From assembly GCF_032854445.1 (NCBI RefSeq), contig NC_088304.1:11731704-11795703 (forward strand): DNA of 64,000 nucleotides, read 5' to 3'. The stretch comes from Liolophura sinensis (Eukaryota; Mollusca; Polyplacophora; Chitonida; Chitonidae). A program made the position numbers and the translations under genes. Below the pieces are notes generated by a model that saw only the letters and a list, made by a program, of their open reading frames with translations, did no database searches and was not told the DNA's origin. Shown here one piece after another: positions 13,101 to 23,768 of this stretch; positions within the stretch are counted from its first letter, which is position 1, and each line of letters opens with the position of its first letter.

Positions 13101-14206
13101 AGGATGTAGGGTATATCTGTATCACATGCAATGTGTTTTACAGTTTTTCTGGTGATACACATGACATGTGAGATATTGGTAGTAGTCGGATTTTTGGTCA
13201 CCGAGGGTGTGCGAAATGTCTTGTTTATTGATTGCGAACTGTCCCCATACGCTGAGATTTAGTCGTTAAGTTTTATGACCTACCAAATCTTTTAGGGAGG
13301 AAATTAAGCTTTGTCTGGAGATTTGTTGGGTAAAGCTGTTTTATTCGATTTCACTGGTCTTTTTTAGGTTATGGCTAACATGTGGCTCATTCACCATGAT
13401 GAGAAAACCTGGAGCGCCCCCTGGGAGTTCAAACCTGAACGATTTCTGGATCAGGAGGGACAACTTGTCACTGCCGAAAACCCTAAGAGAAAAGCGTAAG
13501 CTTACTTGTTTTGAGTCATAACTATTTACCTTGCTAGTAATGTCCGTTCTTGGAGAAGATAATATTCTACCTTCTGAACAGGGATCCTCAAGACTCCGTA
13601 ATTGTACATTAGTGTGACATGCAACTCGGTTTCTTCCATTGCTTCAGTACTTCGTGTCCTGACCTGCTTTCGGCATTAGTTTTTAGGATATTGTATGTAC
13701 ACGAACAAAACATTCCTTCAAACCCGTTATAATACACCATAATTTTATGTACTGTCCTTCCAGCGATAGCAATATTTATTTTGGTGTAATTTCTCTAGCA
13801 CATATCCTCTAGTAATATCTACTTTGGCGGCCATATTGTTTGTCCAAAAAAATGATTTTGTAGTCAAGTACATATAGCAAAAGAAAAAACTCCAGAATGG
13901 AGACAGCACGACATTTTTTGTTAGAGATGCTATATGGTGTATGTAATCTATGTAGCAGGTCATGTCGTTGTGATTTGTGTTTTTGTTTTCAACAGCCTCA
14001 TGCCGTTCGGGATAGGACGCCGTTCCTGTGTCGGTGAGACGTTCGCGAGATCCCGGATCTTCCTCTATATCACGACCTTGTTACAGTCGTTCCACTTCAG
14101 CCCTGACCCCAACTCTCCCTTGCCTTCCTGTGACCCCCGGGACTTCAAACCGGGCCTTGTCATCAAGCCCTTGCCCTACAGACTAAAGGTCGCCCAGAGG
14201 GATTGA
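4128..14206 (+). CDS. Cytochrome P450, CYP2 clan, complete 7-exon gene
   Basis: A haem-thiolate monooxygenase, probably anchored in the endoplasmic reticulum membrane; the substrate cannot be told from sequence. Coding exons are 4128-4682, 5915-6039, 7072-7159, 8467-8605, 11736-12001, 13368-13495 and 13996-14206. All introns are GT-AG and the phases agree (0,2,0,1,0,2), giving 503 residues, a normal P450 length. Visible features: hydrophobic N-terminal anchor 5-19, hinge PPGP 31-34, C-helix WVKQR 124-128, I-helix AGSITT 302-307, ExxR as ELLR 359-362, FKPERF 412-417 and haem loop FGIGRRSCVG 438-447 with ligand Cys445. The I-helix acidic residue (normally Asp/Glu before Thr306) is Ile305. The start is the first Met before the anchor. 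Introns hold many SINE fragments. Length and motifs fit a functional gene; family within the CYP2 clan is not assigned. Confidence 0.93.
4675..5217 (+). repeat. Degenerate tandem array starting at P450 exon 1 splice donor
   Basis: About five to six units of roughly 95 bp follow the pattern CYGGTGAGTAGAATACG ... GCTCATCCCGTTGATGAAAA ... TTACATTCTAGTGAG. The first unit contains the real exon 1 donor (CTG|GTGAGT at 4683). GGTGAGT-like sites recur near 4866, 5053 and 5148, with a changed form (GGTGAAT) near 4971. Unit length and sequence have drifted, so the array is old. Confidence 0.65.
5497..5610 (+). mobile_element. Diverged SINE fragment (SINE-A/D-like tail)
   Basis: Contains GCCACCGTATAAGTGAAAAA and a degraded GGGGCGTTAGACAACAATC tail, as in the SINE tails elsewhere in the window. 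Located in P450 intron 1. Divergent, so family assignment is weak. Confidence 0.45.
6618..6752 (+). mobile_element. SINE-A, 5'-truncated
   Basis: Body CCTGCGGATGGTCGTGGGTT and GCCGCCGTCGTATAAGTGAA followed by an (AAAT)n-rich tail; the head is missing. It lies in P450 intron 2. Confidence 0.85.
6862..6932 (+). mobile_element. SINE-A tail fragment
   Basis: Only the 3' part is recognisable (CATATAAGTGAAACATTGTT, GAGTACGACGTAAAACCAAT, AAATAAAT). P450 intron 2. Confidence 0.6.
7310..7376 (-). mobile_element. SINE-A fragment
   Basis: Minus-strand match to the tail region (TATTGAGCATGGTGTAAAAC on the minus strand, with the GGCCGCCGGCC segment). P450 intron 3. Confidence 0.5.
7930..8045. repeat. 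Inverted repeat (hairpin)
   Basis: Arms of about 40 bp (7930-7970 and 8003-8045) are roughly 85% complementary around a loop of about 30 bp; the shared core is TACGGAAATATAYGGTGT. Both strands therefore show overlapping open frames here, which are a by-product. It may be the core of a small foldback or MITE remnant. P450 intron 3. Confidence 0.6.
8972..9140 (-). mobile_element. SINE-A, 5'-truncated
   Basis: On the minus strand: GTACGTGGGAAGGTCTGCCA, GGTCGTGGGTTTTCTCCGGG, CACCATAATGTTGGCCACCG, TATAAGTGAAATATTCTTGA. Tail ATAAATA-rich. In P450 intron 4. Confidence 0.8.
9488..9890 (+). mobile_element. SINE-D copy with tRNA-like head
   Basis: Starts with a tRNA-like stretch having a B-box-like GTGGGTTCAAACCTGG near 9518, then GGACAGGGAATTTGTAGATT. 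It ends with CATGTAAGTGAAAATGCTTG and GGCGCTAAACAGCAATCTGA. Similar pieces occur at 37390-37480 and 39555-39810. Borders are approximate. P450 intron 4. Confidence 0.55.
10098..10226 (-). mobile_element. SINE-A, 5'-truncated
   Basis: Minus-strand copy with an intact (AAAT)n tail and the body CGTGGGTTTCCCCCGGGCTC. Very similar to the copy at 3690-3838, so both insertions are probably young. P450 intron 4. Confidence 0.85.
10340..11035 (+). repeat. Dispersed repeat R1, copy interrupted by SINE-B
   Basis: Similar to 2127-2480 on either side of an inserted SINE (10584-10910). Left-part landmark: AGAAAGTATATATATAGTAC. Right-part landmark: AACGTGGCGATATAATTCAG. Just upstream (10232-10310) is a copy of the motif TGTGACCATTTGCCAATTAT. 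P450 intron 4. Confidence 0.75.
10584..10910 (+). mobile_element. SINE-B, near full length, with target-site duplication
   Basis: The head has a tRNA-like GGATCAATCCTGGGYCGAGT-type B box (here GAGTCAATCCTGGGCCGAGT), the body has CTTACTTGCCTTCGGTAAGT, and the tail is AAGTACGACGTTAAACCCCA followed by CACTCACTCA. It is flanked by TCAAACCCTG (10574-10583) and TCAAATCGTG (10911-10920); the empty site at 2356-2365 has TCAAATCATG. Related copy at 42706-42986. Confidence 0.85.
11036..11735. other. Intron 4 remainder, nothing recognised
   Basis: AT-rich P450 intron sequence up to the exon 5 acceptor (ATTTACAG|GTTCT). An open frame at 11199-11519 has no recognisable domain. Confidence 0.5.
12330..12480 (-). 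mobile_element. Degraded SINE (A/D-like)
   Basis: Minus-strand remnant with CCGCCGTCGTAAATGTCAAA and traces of the following body. P450 intron 5. Confidence 0.4.
12905..13065 (-). mobile_element. Degraded SINE (A/D-like)
   Basis: Begins on the + strand with TTATGTATTTATTCGATCGT, then CGTTGTTTAACGCCATAC, an A-rich expansion, and AGCGGCGGTCAGTTTTCTGG. This is the SINE tail and body read on the minus strand. P450 intron 5. Confidence 0.55.
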
Positions 14207-14289
14207 GCACAACTGCTGTCAATTAGCCATCTGCTTTTTTAGCTGATGGCGGTAAATTTTGTAGACTTTATTACTATAAATGCGAACAA

Positions 14290-15375
14290 CCCCAAGGTTT
14301 TAAGGACATTACTTTGTACATATGTTATCGCCAACACGGGGCTTTCAAGTGCATTGTTTAGTACATAGAACACCAGCAACCAAGTTTTCAAGCGCATTGT
14401 TTGGTACATATAAAACCCGCAACGAAGATTTCAAGCGCCTTGCTTGGTCATGTAACACCAACAACCAAGTTTTCAAACGCATTGTTTGGTACATATAACA
14501 CCAACAACCAAGATTTCAAACGCATTGTTTGGTACATATAATACCAGCAACTAAGATTTCAAGCGCCTTGTTTGGTCATGTAACACCAACAACCAAGCTT
14601 TCAAACGCATTGTTTGGTGATGTAACAACAACACCCAAGCTTTCAAGCGCATTGTTTGGTACATATAAAACCCGCGTCGAAGATTTCAAGCGCCTTGTTT
14701 GGTCATGCAACACCAACAACCAAGCTTTCAAACGCGTTGTTTGGTACTTTTAATACCCGCAACCAAGCTTGCAAACGCATTGTTTCGTACATATAACTTC
14801 AGCAACTAAGATTTCAACCGCCTTGTTTGGTACATATAATACCAGCAACCAAGCTTTCAAGCGCCTTGTTTGGTCATGCAACACCAACAACCAAGCTTTC
14901 AAACGCGTTGTTTGGTACTTTTAATACCCGCAACCAAGCTTGCAAACGCATTGTTTGGTACATATAACTTCAGCAACTAAGATTTCAACCGCCTTGTTTG
15001 GTACATATAATACCAGCAACCAAGCTTTCAAGCGCCTTGTTTGGTCATGCAACACCAACAACCAAGCTTTCAAACGCGTTGTTTGGTACTTTTAATACCC
15101 GCAACCAAGCTTTCAAATGCATTGTTTGGTACATATAACTTCAACAACTAAGATTTCAAGCGCTTTGTTTGGTCATGTAACACCAACAACCAAGCTTTCA
15201 AGCACATTGTTTGGTATATATAATACCAGCAAGCAAGTTTTCTAACGCATTGTTTGGCACATGTAACCTTAACAACTAAGATTTCTAGCGCCTTGTTTGA
15301 TTATATAACACCAACAGCCAAGTTTTCAAGCTCATTGTTTGTTGCATAAATCATTGACAACCCCAAGCTTTCAAA
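14290..15375 (+). repeat. 43-bp satellite array with 171-bp higher-order repeat
   Basis: About 25 units of 43 bp, consensus core AACCAAGCTTTCAAACGCAT then TGTTTGGTACATATAA. A variant of four units repeats as a 171-bp block: TAATACCCGC starts at 14751, 14922 and 15093. The array begins about 90 bp after the P450 stop codon, so it may lie in the 3' UTR or just beyond. No AATAAA signal is seen between the stop codon and the array. Confidence 0.9.
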
Positions 15376-16512
15376 GCACTGATTGCTATGCCAATATATC
15401 AGCATAAAATACAGCAAATCAAAGTTTTATTTGTTATATCGGGAGAACAGATTTGTTGATATTGTTTTCTATGCGTATATTCTTGTTTGTTGTTACCATC
15501 TGGTATGATCTATCTTAAAAACAACAACGTCTATGGACGATAACTGGTTGTCGGCCTGTTCACGTGCGCTATCAACGCTCTTTAATCTTGTTCTGGCTGA
15601 TTCGGCAGAAGCCTTTTGTCAGGGAATGTATGAAGTAACTGTTTAGGTGCGGAGGTTTCCATTCACCTGGTTGGCCCAGTCGCCTTTATAAACCTTACCA
15701 CCGTGGTCATGAAAACAGTTCATATGTTTGGAAAGCATCCTTGATACCACACAGTTTCGTTTAACTGCTGAATTTTGCAAAGCCTACTGTCGCAGATCCT
15801 CTCAGATGTACAATACGTTTATTTGGGAGTCCCTTCATGTATCTAACTGGATGCAGTGTTTTCGTGTCACTTCGTTTGGTTTCAACAACCCACACACCTG
15901 CCGTATACTCTGTAAGTCAGCAAGCTGTCAGTATGACTTAAAACACCAAATACAAAACACCAAGGAAAACAAGTTATCACGAATTTATTCTGTAAAATAA
16001 AAAAGCAAAATACTTACACTTTGCATTTTCACAGCACTTGAGGCACAGAGTGTAAATATTAATGATGTTCCGATCACACTAACTTTCTGTATCCTTTGCA
16101 TTATGGTTATGCATTGCGACTCGAATTGAAAATTTTTAACTTTTCACCGTTTTAATGGGATCAAACATAAACCTTGGTTCTACGCTGTAAACTGCAACAA
16201 ACACGCAAACTGTGATGTATAACTACACTAATGCATTCACTATTTAGCATGTGCGTCAGTAACTCAACATCTGACTTGAAAAACCGAATAAAAACTGCTC
16301 CTAAACCTTGGTTTTAAGCTGAAAGCAACAACAAGAATGCCAATTGTGATGTAACTATACAAATGCATTCATGCGCATCAGTAGCTCAACAGCAAGTTTT
16401 CAGCACAAAGTCGTCATAAATTAAGTAATATAATTAAATATATGTAAAATCTGTCACAAATTTATTCTAAAAGGAGAAAAAATGTTTAATTTTTACATTT
16501 TTTGCGGAACGA
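15376..16512. other. Gene-free stretch
   Basis: No gene supported. Two loosely similar segments (16185-16260 and 16305-16390; both with AACCTTGGTTYTA and ACAAAYRCAYTC-like pieces) suggest an old duplication of about 120 bp. The open frame 15728-16000 has no known domain. Confidence 0.4.
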
Positions 16513-16784
16513 GGGGCCCTCCGTAGCCGAGGGGGTTCGCACACCAGCACAGCGCAATGACCCAGGAGCAACCCACCTATGCGTTCGCCGTGAGTTCAAG
16601 TCCAGCTCAAGCTGTCTTCCTGTCCGGCCGTACGTGGGAAGGTCTTGCTGCAACCTGCGGATGGTCGTGGGTTTGCCGCGGGATCTGCTCGGTTCCCTTC
16701 CACCATAATGCTGGCCGCCGTCGTATAAGTAAAATATTCTTGAGTACGGCGTAAAACACCAATCAAATAAATAAATAAATACAA
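16513..16784 (+). mobile_element. SINE-A, full length
   Basis: Head GGGGCCCTCCGTAGCCGAGG with tRNA-like A and B boxes (B box near GTGAGTTCAAGTCCAGC, 16587), then CGTACGTGGGAAGGTCTTGC. The tail is GAGTACGGCGTAAAACACCA followed by (AAAT)n. One of four copies with the head kept (also 24310, 47509 and the truncated 60789). Confidence 0.9.
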
Positions 16785-17374
16785 TAGAGAAAATAGAGAA
16801 GAGTGGATTCAGCTCTGCTGAGACGTTTAAGCGTCCGCCTGCTGACATGGCTCTAGCTCTACAGCTATCGTACTCTAAGGCCAATTATTACTGTTCAAAT
16901 GCTCTAAGGCAGTGTCTCAAAAAGTTATGCTCATCATCACGCAAGTCATGGACGTTTCATACTGTTGACAAATAGAAGCGCATGAGGATTTGTGACTTTG
17001 AGGACAACCCTGGTATCAGTTCAGTTTTACCATAAAACTATGCTTGCGCCTGAAAGATTCACATAATTTGCAAGACGCGCTGAACTGCGCTTGCCCGTCC
17101 AGGAATACATTGCTTTCCGGATTGCTCTTGTATGCTTGCCTGTCCCTCAGCGAGGACCTACCGGGCATGCGCACCCGATACGTCTATAAAACTTACATGT
17201 TAAATGGGGCAACATGTATCCGCATGGTGTTCGAACGAGAGATTTTATCTGATTGACGCCAAAGTCAAGAACTTATCACTTATTAGTATATGAAGGCGAT
17301 CAATTGTTACTGGAGCAGACCAGCCCACCATATTGTTGGGAGACAGGTGATCTCATTCATTCGCTCAGAACATA

Positions 17375-17595
17375 CATATACCTAGGGCTTTTCCAACATA
17401 ACAGTCCAAACTGTTGACGGCTTCTCTTTGCAAGATTCCACCCTAATTTCCTACTTTATATACTTTCTCAGTTCTGTGGTAGTTTGTGTTAGACGTCGTT
17501 ATTGGGAACGGCCGTGAGATTATTGATCTGGAAGGTTTTGGCTGACTGCTGGTATACGGATGTCTGTTTTCCACGCATAGATTCAATGAATTGAA
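17375..17595 (-). repeat. Dispersed repeat R1, opposite orientation
   Basis: On the minus strand this aligns with 10340-10560: AAAACAGACATCCGTATACC, AACTGAGAAAGTATATAAAG and GCCGTCAACAGTTTGG correspond to the landmarks there. No coding features. Confidence 0.65.
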
Positions 17596-19629
17596 TTGCT
17601 GCGCAAATGGCTGCACGCGTGCTTATGGGCACCAAGGTCCCTCAAGCAGCAAGAGTAGGGAAATCCACAAATCCCCCTATACAAGAAGGTTTTTGAGCAC
17701 AAAGCTCTTGTGTCCTGGTTATTGAAAGGCAAACGGACTGCACCCTATCCCCTCCTAAACTCAGCTGCTTCTTCAACAATACCAAACGAGTCCGTCACAC
17801 CAAGATGACAGATCAGTCTGGCAGTACCTGTGCACGAGCCGGTGAAGGTAGCAAATCTATGTTAGTAACACTGTAAAAGGAGACGACGAGCAAGCCAGGT
17901 GGCGTACCTTACGTGGACATCTGTTTGAACTAATGGTACATAATAAAGGTCACTTGGCTCACTCAGCCAAAGCTTGATCGTCCGAACTAATCGACTGTTG
18001 ATTGGAAAGCCAGCTCTTTAATCAGGATACCATGTAGGCCTGCTGGAGAATTGCGGTGCCATATTTACGTATTTATTTTGGGTGGTGTTTTTTACCTCCT
18101 CTACTTAAGAATATCTCCCATCTACAACTGGCCCTTTAGCAGCTTGACCCTGATCCCAATTCTAACTTGTACACAAAGTTCCATTTAAATCCCTACAAAA
18201 CCAGTTCCGAAAAGTTGCTGATAGACCAAGAAATTAATGCCCGCAAAAAAGTAAACAACTCAAACCTAAATGTTTATATCCCGTGGCAACACAAGATCCT
18301 TCATAAAAAATTGTAGTAACTCCTGAAAACGAACCCTAGTTGTTAGTTAGGAAGCTATGTTCTGTGAAATAAAATGTATGTAATCGTTATAAAACTTTTA
18401 TTCATAAACATGGAATTTTGAAATTCAAGATTTGAGGAGTGTATTGTCGCTATAAATTATTACTAAACTCTATTCGCAATATGTCAACGCTCCTCCCTCT
18501 CGTGCCGCTAACACAGTAATCACCAGTCATTCCACACCAGTACCTTTGTAGCTCGATCTGAGATATGTTTTACAGACCTTTCTACGCACTTAAAGAAAGA
18601 CATGAGAATAATGCTGTGTACACAACAGATGACAGGTTGTCTCGAGAAAGTCTATTGATTGTCTCTTGATTGTGAAAAGTCGCCTTGCAGCGTGCGAAGG
18701 GGCATAACTCTTACTACACACTGAGGATCGTTTATCGATGAAAGAAAGAATGATCTGTTTCTCGAGACTGAAGGACATACGTACAATACTGCCACATGCC
18801 ACTGTGTCGGTATTCAAAGTTACACATGTCACGAGTCACGTTCTTCGAAAAAGGTGTTTAAGGAGAAGGGGGAGGTGAGGGGGTGGGGGGATGGGAGAGG
18901 CCTTGCGGGAGATGGACGTGCATGATACTAATTCGTCGTATCCATGTTGGCCTATATTTCTTGTTTTCGGACATGTTTAATTGGCATGGCAGATGCTTAT
19001 TTTATTTCAGAGATGTATTTGTGACGGTATTCACCTTCCATGGTTACTCATCGTACCTGAAATCTGTGCCTCTGTCTATCTATATATATATCGGTCACAT
19101 GACCTTCGCGGATTTTCAGCGCCACATTTTGGTCGTGTGGAGTTCGACATGTGCTAGTGCTGCACATGGTTCGACTCTTTCCAAAGGTGTTGACGTTAGA
19201 CCAGAGTCGGGCATGGAAATGTAACCCAATACATTCTTACCTTGCAAGCTCTGACAGAATGCAACACTTAAGCCCAAGAGGTTTCTCGATCACAGCTGGA
19301 TGACTCACATGAAGACAACACTTTCCGCATACCTTCGAGAAACCGTGTCTGGTTTTGTTTACAATGGCCACCTGATCTTGCAAATATCTGAGAAGACCTG
19401 GTAATGTAAACTATGTGATAAATATGTGATTGTTTGTTTAACGCGAGGAGAACACAGCATTTTGAGTAATTGTACACTAATAATGTCTAACAACTTGCAA
19501 CCATCATTTCTTCAATTTTTACCAACTTCTGTTTGAATTTTTGTACTAGAGGAGTTTTAGTAACTACTTTTTAAGCATTTTGAAGAACTGTTGGAACAGT
19601 TAGAATAAAATCACAACCGCAGTGAAAAA
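17596..19629. other. Gene-free stretch with SINE scrap
   Basis: No supportable gene. A weak minus-strand SINE-A tail remnant lies near 18065-18140. A purine-rich patch (GGGGGAGGTGAGGGGGTGGG) lies near 18868. The rest is unremarkable. Confidence 0.4.
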
Positions 19630-21143
19630 AGGCCGTATTTCCCCATTTGTGACCATTTGCCAACTATCATGCTCTGGTTTTACTCTCCATGCTGAAATGT
19701 GACCAATTACCAACTGTCATGCTCTGGTTTTACTCTCTATGCTGAAATGTGACCATTTGCCATCATGCTCTGGCTTTACTCTCCATGCTAAAGTGTGACC
19801 ATTTGCCAACTATAATGCTCTGGTTTTACTCCCCATGCTAAAGTGTGACCATTTGCCAACTATCATGCTCTGGTTTTACTCTTCATGCCGAAGTGTGACC
19901 ATTTGCCAACCATTATGCTCTGGTTTGACTCTCCGTGCAAAAGTGTGACTATTTGCCAACTATCATGCTTTGGTTTTACTCTCCATACTAAAGTGTGACC
20001 ATTTGCCAATTATCATGCTCTGGTTTGATTCGCCATGCTAAACTGTGACGATTTGCCAACTATCATGCTCTGGTTTGACTATCCATGCTGAAATGTGACA
20101 ATTTGCCAACTATCATGCTCTGGTTTTACTCTCCATGCTAAAGTGTGACCATTTGCCAACTACCATCCTCTGGTTTTAATCTCCATGCTGAAGTGTGACC
20201 ATTTGCCAACTATCATGTTCTGGTTTTGCTCTCCATGCTGAAGTGTGACCATTTGCCAATTATCATTCTCTGGTTTGACTCTCCATGCTGAAGTGTGACC
20301 ATTTTCCAACTGTCATTCTCTGGTTTTACTCTCCATGCTGAAATGTGACCATTTTCCAACTAACATGCTCTGGTTTTACTCTCCGTGCTAAAGTGTGACC
20401 ATTTGCCAGCTATCATGCTCTGGGTTTACTCTCTATGCTAAAGTGTGACCATTTGCCTACTATCATGCTCTGGTTTTACTCTCCATGCTAAAGTGTGACT
20501 ATTTGCCAGCTACCATGCTCTGGTTTTACTCTTCTTGCTGAAGTGTGACCATTTGCCAACTATTATGCTCTGGTTTGACTCTCCGTGCTAAAGTGTGACT
20601 ATTTGTCTACTATCATGCTCTGGTTTTACTATCCATGCTGAAGTGTGACTATTTGCCAACTATCATGCTCTGGTTTTACTCTCCATGCTAAAGTGTGACC
20701 ATTTGCCAACTATCATGCTCTGGTTTGGCCCTCCGTGCTAAAGTGTGACCATTTTCCAACTATCATGCTCTGGTTTTACTCCCCATGCCGAAGTGTGACC
20801 ATTTGCCAACTATCATGCTCTGGTTTTACTCTCTATGCTGAAATGTGACCATTTGTCAACTATCATGCTCTGGTTTTACTCTCCATGCTGAAGTGTGACC
20901 ATTTGCCAACTATCATGCTCTGGATTTACTCCCTATGCTGAAGTGTGACCATTTGTCAACTATCATGCTCTGGTTTTACTCTCCATGCTGAAGTGTGACC
21001 ATTTGCCAACTATCATGCTCTGGTTTCACTCACCATGCTAAAGTGTGACCATTTAAAAACTATAATCCTCTCGTTTTACTCCCTATGCTGAAGTGTGACC
21101 ATTTTCCAACTATCATGCTCTGGTTTTACTCTCCATGCTGAAC
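19630..21143 (+). repeat. 50-bp tandem array, about 30 copies
   Basis: Unit TGTGACCATTTGCCAACTAT followed by CATGCTCTGGTTTTACTCTCC and ATGCTGAAG, 50 bp, with scattered point changes and a few short indels. The unit matches part of a motif dispersed through the window (for example 10250-10310 and 23795-23860) but lacks its central CACTGTCGTCGCTG. The array's left edge (19630-19665) keeps more of that motif. Confidence 0.92.
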
Positions 21144-21354
21144 TCCTAAATATCACAGTGGTTTATCCGACACAGGTCACCTCGTTATCAGTTTTATGTT
21201 GTAATTTTTTCTATACCAATATTTGTCTGTAATCTTCTCTAATCGGATTTATGCTATACTAAAGAATGCTAGCCACCAGACTACGGAGACCGTCTTGTAT
21301 TCTACTGATGTTCTATTATAGACGGTGTTAATATTTTTATGCACAATTTGTTTA

Positions 21355-21480
21355 TCTTATTTTATTGAATTGTTGCTTAACCTCATACTCAAGAATTTTT
21401 CACTTTATCGAAGGTGGTTAGTTTTATGGGTGGCGGAAACCGGAGCGACCGGTGCAAACAACTAATCTTTTTCACGCTAG
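21355..21480 (-). mobile_element. Diverged SINE-A/D copy
   Basis: Plus-strand reading: GTTGCTTAACCTCATACTCA, AGAATTTTTCACTTTATCGA, TTTATGGGTGGCGGAAACCG. This matches a SINE tail and body on the minus strand. Confidence 0.6.
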
Positions 21481-22269
21481 TGACGTTTTCTCACATGATA
21501 AAAACTGACGTCCACATCGTATTGGTGGAATTAAGATACTTAGAATCTTAGACTGTACAAATGGCCACCGCTTGTTGCCATCAAGGTCCCACAATTAAAC
21601 ACTACAAGCGACTGAATCTTCAAATTCTCGGTCCAAAGAAAGCGTCTGAACCCACACGTGAGTCATAGCCAATGAAAGGAAAGCACCTCTAATTACTAGA
21701 TCATGAAGAGGAAGCCACCATGTATTACTTCCTGCACATGAACTCACAGGGTTCCATTATGTTACTTTAGCACACCTACCACTCGGCCACGACATTCATT
21801 TACAAACATAATATAACAACTGAGCGTATCAGTGGGATGGGTGGGTAGGTGTACCTTTCCTGTCCAACGGTGAGTTCAGCCCAAGCCAGATTGACCGTAA
21901 CGTTGTTCACCGGTACTACATGAGAAAGATCCTTCTGGATTGTGCACAAACCATCAATGTGAAAGCAGGAATGTACATTATTCCACATAACTTTGGTCAA
22001 CATTCAAATAGACTGAGAAAGGTTCCTTATTAGCACCAGTACCTAATTTAAATAGAAACTACATGACCGTATCCGTATGTCTTAACCCCATCGGCACTAT
22101 TTCAGCCGTATGGTGGAAAATATCTATCATTACATGCTTGGCAACCCTAAAAGTTACTTTTTTGAGAGTAAACGTTGGCCTTCGCAGCTTACCAAATGTT
22201 TGCTGTAAGTAGGGAAGTAACAATAAACTTTAGACTCGTGCGCTAATCCACCCATTGACCAATAATTGT

Positions 22270-22520
22270 TTGACCGCTTATATATTTATTTTATTGATGT
22301 TTCACGCCTTACTCAGGAATATCCCACTAATATCCAACAGCAGCTATTAGTAATACGGTAGAAGAGGCCGACGACCATCCACAGATTGCTGACAGACCTT
22401 CCCTCGTACGTCCGTAGAGGAAGCCAGCATCAGGTGGACTGAATCATTGTGCTGTTAACAACTCGGTCACAGAAGTCAGCATGAGATGGCCTGAACCATT
22501 GTGCTGCGCTAACAGGCGAA
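22270..22520 (-). mobile_element. Diverged SINE-A, near full length
   Basis: Reads on the minus strand from a head-like end near 22520 to an (AAAT)n-like tail at 22275. Recognisable: CTTCCCTCGTACGTCC on the + strand and ACTCAGGAATATCCCACTAA. A head-side piece is duplicated (GTGGACTGAATCATTGTGCT and a similar stretch about 55 bp further on). Confidence 0.55.
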
Positions 22521-23768
22521 TTGCTATCACAGGGACAACATTGTATCGATTATTGAAATATGAATACAAAATTTTATCATGAACGCCAATGGCTTTTAAA
22601 TATTTAATGACAGCATCTCCACAAATGCTGTCAAATATTTTCTATGCCATACACAGCATCACAAGGAACTCACAAGGGAACAATACTGCCATCCAGAATA
22701 CTATTGTGTGTTAAATGTGATGACCAGTGTGAAAAATACTTGGTTTCTTTAAGACATGCAGTTAATTTATTAAGAATTAATTAATTGACCAAAATCATTG
22801 ACTGGCATATATTTTTTAACTGATGTGTACATTCCATTCACGCCAAAGTCAACAAATATATTTAAGAGTCCCATGATTAAAATCTGCAAATGGGACTTCA
22901 ACCTGTCAGATGGATGAGTTTAATACGTTTAATATATGTTTCCATGGATTTGCGTGAGGCTACAATTTCTTGAATTAACCGATTTTTAAATGTATTATTT
23001 GCAATTGCCTTAAGGTAGAAAATTGTTCTGTAGGGTTTCGCTGAAGAAACCTTTCTAAAGGTTAGGAGCATAGGCAAGGCCTTAACCGAATATGAACTTG
23101 AAGATGAAGATGGGTGACGAAAACAAGTGACAGCTTCAGACGCAAATCTTTCCCCATCTTTTAGTGCATCACTTTTTTTGTTGATTGTTAGCGTTAATGT
23201 TGAGCAGGATACGATACACTTTGTGTCTCAGTTTGATAAATTGCAATTGATATCACGTTATTTTTTTTTTACATAATTCTGCTTAAGCCACGTCACTTGG
23301 GAGATGCGTACGTTGTCCATGTGCAATTAGAATAAAATTTTAACAGCAGGAAAAAAATGACAAGAGGCTGTATTAAATTAGTTGCATGTTAACATTTGCC
23401 ACTTATCACGCTGTCGTCGCTGCTCTAATTTTCCTTTGTGTACTGTATAGTCTTCTATATTGTTAGCGTTTGCCCACCACCTACATCAGCACTCATCGTA
23501 TTCATATTGTAATGGTTCTTTACTCACTATTGTCTGATCTGATGTATAGTAAGTTTTCTGTAAGGGATTGACCAAGCAATGGTCATCCATGGCGTAGAAT
23601 CGGTGCCATAACATGGCGTATTCAGAAGTAAACACACCGTGTCTGAGACGATTAAAGTAAAACTAACATCTCTGCAGCTGTGCCCCTAATTCCGCTCAAG
23701 CCACGGCGTTTATGTCGTATAAGTCGTTGTTTCTTAAGCATGCACATGAACAGTCTTGGTAAAACCAA
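22521..23768. other. Gene-free stretch
   Basis: No gene seen. A copy of the dispersed motif (ACATTTGCCACTTATCACGC) lies near 23390-23450. Confidence 0.4.

Noticed and set aside
14290-21143. CRISPR-like regular repeats
   Set aside because: Units are contiguous satellites without unique spacers, in animal DNA.
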